The notes beneath the pieces are model-generated. The model saw nothing but the letters and a program-made list of their open reading frames with translations. It did not search any database and had not been told where the DNA came from. From assembly GCA_020435885.1 (NCBI GenBank), contig JAGQYU010000068.1, forward strand, positions 2,810-10,840: 8,031 nucleotides of DNA. Direction: 5' to 3'. Of the stretch, positions 5,572 through 8,031 are shown one piece after another. The first letter of the stretch is position 1, and every line of letters starts with the position of its first letter. A program made the translations under genes and the position numbers. The stretch is from Flavobacteriaceae bacterium. Lineage in GTDB: Bacteria; Bacteroidota; Bacteroidia; Flavobacteriales; Flavobacteriaceae.

Positions 5572-7815
5572 TTAATCTATTTTAAATCGTAATCCTGCAT
5601 AGTACATATTTCCTAATACCGGAGCATACACAATACTACTATCAAAATAAGGACTGAAAGGATCATCCGCTGCTAAAATAGGATTTTCTTGTGTATATCC
5701 TGTTAAATTTTCTCCGCCAAGGTAAATTTCAAAGTTTTTTGTAAATACTTTGGTTACCTGAGCATTCATTTGGCTGTAACCTGGTGAGTAATCTGCTAAC
5801 TGATACTCAGATGGGTTACTGCCTGTGTAAGGCAATCGTTGTTTGCCTAATAAATTATAGGTATAATCAAATTTCCATTGTGAACCATTTTGCTTCGCCT
5901 TAGTTTCATAAGCTATGTTCCCAAAAAAGCGATGTGCGGCTTGCAACGGTTTTTCTAACTTTCCTTTTTGAAAATCTGTTTTAACATCATAGAGTTTATA
6001 CGCCAGTCTTAGTTCTAAATTAGTAGTAGGTTCGTAGTTAAACTGAACTTGTAAGTTATTTGCATAAGAGCTTCCATCCAAATCATAAAACAAAACCTGC
6101 TGCGGACTTTCATCAACATCTACCACCACCTGATTAGTAAATTGCGTACTGTAAAAATCTGCCGTTATATCTGCATCCTTCCCAAAAAGCTGAAAACCTT
6201 GTAAATAACTAACGCCAAAGTTCCATGCAATTTCGGGGTTTAAACCATAAATATTACCATTGTTCTCATTGATGGAAATTGTTCTGGAAGAAGCAAAAAG
6301 TTGCTGGTTCTCCGCAAAAATGTTGGCACTTCTTTTACCTCTCCCTACTGATGCTCTCAAAACGCCCTTCTCCCAAGGAGCATACCTAATATGCAAACGG
6401 GGTGTTAAAAATGTGCCCAATAAATTATGCGTGTCAATTCTAAGCCCAGCCACTAAACTAAACTCATCTAAATTATCATAACTATATTCAAAAAAGCCTC
6501 CCAACGAATTTTCAACTCTTCCATAATCTTGAGCCATAACCAATTCATCATACGTATCATGGGTATAGCTGATTCCAGTTTTGAATTTGTGCAATGTATT
6601 TCCTAAAATTGAATTATAGATCAAATTTGTATACAAACTCTTGTGGTTTATGTCATAGATGTTCAAACCATAATAAGAGTCTTGATCGTGATTACTGTAA
6701 GCTGTTTGGAAACCGATACTTTTATAAGGTGTTTCCGGAAAAACATATCCAATTTTTGTGGAAACATCAAAACGTTCAGTGTTAATTTCCGAACCATATT
6801 TAGTAGTTATAAATTTATGAACATCAGGGTCAAAATCAACTTCTCCTATCTGTTTATCATCTTTTAAGTATCTGAAATTGATAAAACTAACCCATCCTTT
6901 TTTAGTATCTGTAAACTGCCATCTGTTCATAATGTTTATCTGCTTAGCCAGTGGAGCGTCTAAAAAATTATCATTGTTTTCATCAATTTCTGCTGTTCGC
7001 ATATTTCCATGAACGAATAAATTTGTGCTCCATTTATCAGAAACTTTTTGGCTGAATTGTGTATTCAATTCTAACCTTCCGTTTAAGGAAGAATATAAAT
7101 TCACGTACAACTTATCATCGTTCAACGGTTTTTTCAGTTCGGCATTTATCTGTCCTGCTATACTCTCAAAACCATTTACAACCGAACCCGTACCCTTGGT
7201 AATCTGAATACTTTCTATCCATGTACCCGGTGTATACGTTAGCCCAAAAGCCTGCGATGCACCACGAACCGAAGGAATGTTTTCTTGCGTTATCAAAATA
7301 TACGGACTAGTTAAACCTAACATCTTGATTTGTTTGGTTCCGGTGAGGGCATCAGAAAAATTAACATCAATAGATGGATTGGTTTCAAAACTTTCTGATA
7401 GGTTACAACAAGCAGCTTTTAATAATTCGCCTTCATTAACTGTAATGATGTTGGCCGATTGCAAATACGAAACAGCCGTTTTTTCTTTCTTAGATTGTAA
7501 CAATACTTCATCTAATTGGCCTTCTTCAGTCATAAAGTGATGTATTTCTTTAGGTTCGTTAACTGTAACCGTATCCGTTTTATATCCCACATAACTGAAT
7601 ATCAGTTTTTTATATTCGGGTTTGTATGGAATCGTAAACCAACCGCTATCATTAGTAGTGGTTCCTATTTCGGTTCCCAGCCAATAAACTGTAGCTCCGG
7701 GAAGTCCGGAAACCTTGCCATCATTGGTTTTGATCATGGCCATTCCTTTAATTGTTTCCTGTGAAAATAGTACTAAAGGAAAGAGTAGTATAAAAATTTT
7801 AAATATGAATTTCAT
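5572..7815 (-). CDS. TonB-dependent outer-membrane receptor, putative metal (copper?) transporter
   Basis: This is a TonB-dependent beta-barrel receptor of 747 residues from the chosen start. The signal peptide is MKFIFKIFILLFPLVLFSQ, with cleavage near residue 18. Residues about 21-105 form a carboxypeptidase-like regulatory domain (GATVYWLGTEIGTTTNDSGWF, then LIFSYVGYKTDTV) common in Bacteroidota receptors. Residues about 115-228 are the plug, with AACCNLSESFETNPSIDV (Cys136-Cys137), GTKQIKMLGL, and IESIQITKGTGSVVNGFESI. The remainder alternates beta strands and ends with YYAGLRFKID. An in-frame ATG at 7839 would add eight residues; 7815 is preferred because it begins a standard MKF signal peptide. 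The neighbours are an HYC_CC_PP-like gene upstream and HMA and heavy-metal-binding genes downstream, so a metal or metal-complex substrate is likely; copper is a guess from context. The receptor family is secure, the substrate is not. Confidence 0.93.
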   Translation of the reverse strand: MKFIFKIFILLFPLVLFSQETIKGMAMIKTNDGKVSGLPGATVYWLGTEIGTTTNDSGWFTIPYKPEYKKLIFSYVGYKTDTVTVNEPKEIHHFMTEEGQLDEVLLQSKKEKTAVSYLQSANIITVNEGELLKAACCNLSESFETNPSIDVNFSDALTGTKQIKMLGLTSPYILITQENIPSVRGASQAFGLTYTPGTWIESIQITKGTGSVVNGFESIAGQINAELKKPLNDDKLYVNLYSSLNGRLELNTQFSQKVSDKWSTNLFVHGNMRTAEIDENNDNFLDAPLAKQINIMNRWQFTDTKKGWVSFINFRYLKDDKQIGEVDFDPDVHKFITTKYGSEINTERFDVSTKIGYVFPETPYKSIGFQTAYSNHDQDSYYGLNIYDINHKSLYTNLIYNSILGNTLHKFKTGISYTHDTYDELVMAQDYGRVENSLGGFFEYSYDNLDEFSLVAGLRIDTHNLLGTFLTPRLHIRYAPWEKGVLRASVGRGKRSANIFAENQQLFASSRTISINENNGNIYGLNPEIAWNFGVSYLQGFQLFGKDADITADFYSTQFTNQVVVDVDESPQQVLFYDLDGSSYANNLQVQFNYEPTTNLELRLAYKLYDVKTDFQKGKLEKPLQAAHRFFGNIAYETKAKQNGSQWKFDYTYNLLGKQRLPYTGSNPSEYQLADYSPGYSQMNAQVTKVFTKNFEIYLGGENLTGYTQENPILAADDPFSPYFDSSIVYAPVLGNMYYAGLRFKID

Positions 7816-7824
7816 TAATATAGA

Positions 7825-7889
7825 TTTATAGTTAAACATGAAAATAGTACTTCCGCATAAAGCGAAAAAAACGATCAGTTAACTATAAA
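7825..7889 (-). repeat. 11-bp perfect inverted repeat in the TonB-receptor leader
   Basis: The arms 7825-7835 (TTTATAGTTAA) and 7879-7889 (TTAACTATAAA) are exact reverse complements with 43 bases between them. In the minus-strand transcript the downstream arm lies 10-20 bases before the receptor ATG at 7815, in the ribosome-binding region, and the upstream arm begins just after the stop of the preceding gene. The two arms could pair in RNA and affect translation, or could be half-sites for a DNA-binding protein. The arms are AT-rich, so chance cannot be excluded. Confidence 0.45.
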
Positions 7890-7890
7890 A

Positions 7891-8031
7891 TCAAATTAAA
7901 AAAGTCTCAAAAAGTATTTGAATGTCTTTATGAATATTGGGAGGGGAATAATCTTTAAAGTATATTTTCTTGTAAGTATACTCTTGAAAAAGTTGTTGGT
8001 AAGAAAACACATAGGCAATCAACACCTGAAC
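7891..8031 (-). CDS. C-terminal end of a small HYC_CC_PP-family-like protein (partial)
   Basis: An open frame enters from the right edge of the window and ends at a TGA at 7891-7893, giving the last 46 residues of a protein whose start is outside. The sequence reads VQVLIAYVFSYQQLFQEY, then KDYSPPNIHKDIQILFETFLI. The YSPP motif followed by a short amphipathic end in FLI matches, from memory, the C-terminus of small Bacteroidota proteins called HYC_CC_PP after their HYC, CC and PP motifs. Only the PP part is visible; the HYC and CC motifs would lie upstream. These proteins often precede a TonB-dependent receptor, as here, where the receptor starts 75 bases downstream. Function is unknown; the Cys and His motifs suggest metal binding. 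The call rests on a short stretch and should be treated as probable. Confidence 0.65.
   Translation of the reverse strand, partial: VQVLIAYVFSYQQLFQEYTYKKIYFKDYSPPNIHKDIQILFETFLI

Noticed and set aside
6260..7764. Several plus-strand open frames of 60-87 codons across the TonB receptor gene
   Set aside because: All are antisense to the conserved receptor, overlap one another, and show no motif or leader.
7837..7839. ATG at 7839 as the TonB receptor start
   Set aside because: It adds eight residues ahead of a complete MKF-type signal peptide and overlaps an arm of the inverted repeat. The start at 7815 is preferred but not proven.

Overview
The window looks like chromosomal DNA from a Bacteroidota bacterium, most likely of the family Flavobacteriaceae. 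The evidence is an A+T-rich sequence, A-rich leaders instead of strong Shine-Dalgarno sites, signal peptides ending in FSQ, a TonB-dependent receptor with a carboxypeptidase-like N-terminal domain, and the gene order sigma-54 regulator - lptE - TPR-like protein - secG - groES - groEL, which I recall as usual for flavobacteria. No species can be named from the sequence.

Left part (1-4800, + strand). The C-terminal half of a sigma-54-dependent activator is followed by lptE (LPS assembly lipoprotein), a Bacteroidota-type protein with a C-terminal TPR-like helical pair, and secG (Sec translocon subunit). The genes are separated by 36, 1 and 3 bases, so they are probably co-transcribed. A strong hairpin terminator follows secG. 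groES and groEL then form their own operon behind a 186-base intergenic region that carries a tandem 18-bp near-repeat, one copy of which resembles a -24/-12 sigma-54 element. The theme is envelope biogenesis and protein folding. groEL ends at a hairpin that should terminate transcription in both directions.

Right part (4821-8031, - strand, read right to left). This is a compact metal-handling cluster: the last 46 codons of a small protein resembling the HYC_CC_PP family, a TonB-dependent outer-membrane receptor with a Cys-Cys pair in its plug, a secreted HMA-domain protein with a CxxC site, and a lipoprotein with a heavy-metal-binding domain and a Cys-rich CxC tail. Spacing of 75, 2 and 14 bases points to an operon. 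A reasonable model is receptor-mediated import or sensing of a soft metal (copper is the best guess) at the outer membrane, with the two small proteins binding metal in the periplasm or at a membrane surface. The metal and the direction of transport are not shown by the sequence.

I saw no tRNA, rRNA, CRISPR array, insertion sequence, integrase or phage gene. The most useful leads are the four-gene metal cluster with its metallothionein-like tail, the inverted repeat in the receptor leader, and the groES promoter repeats.
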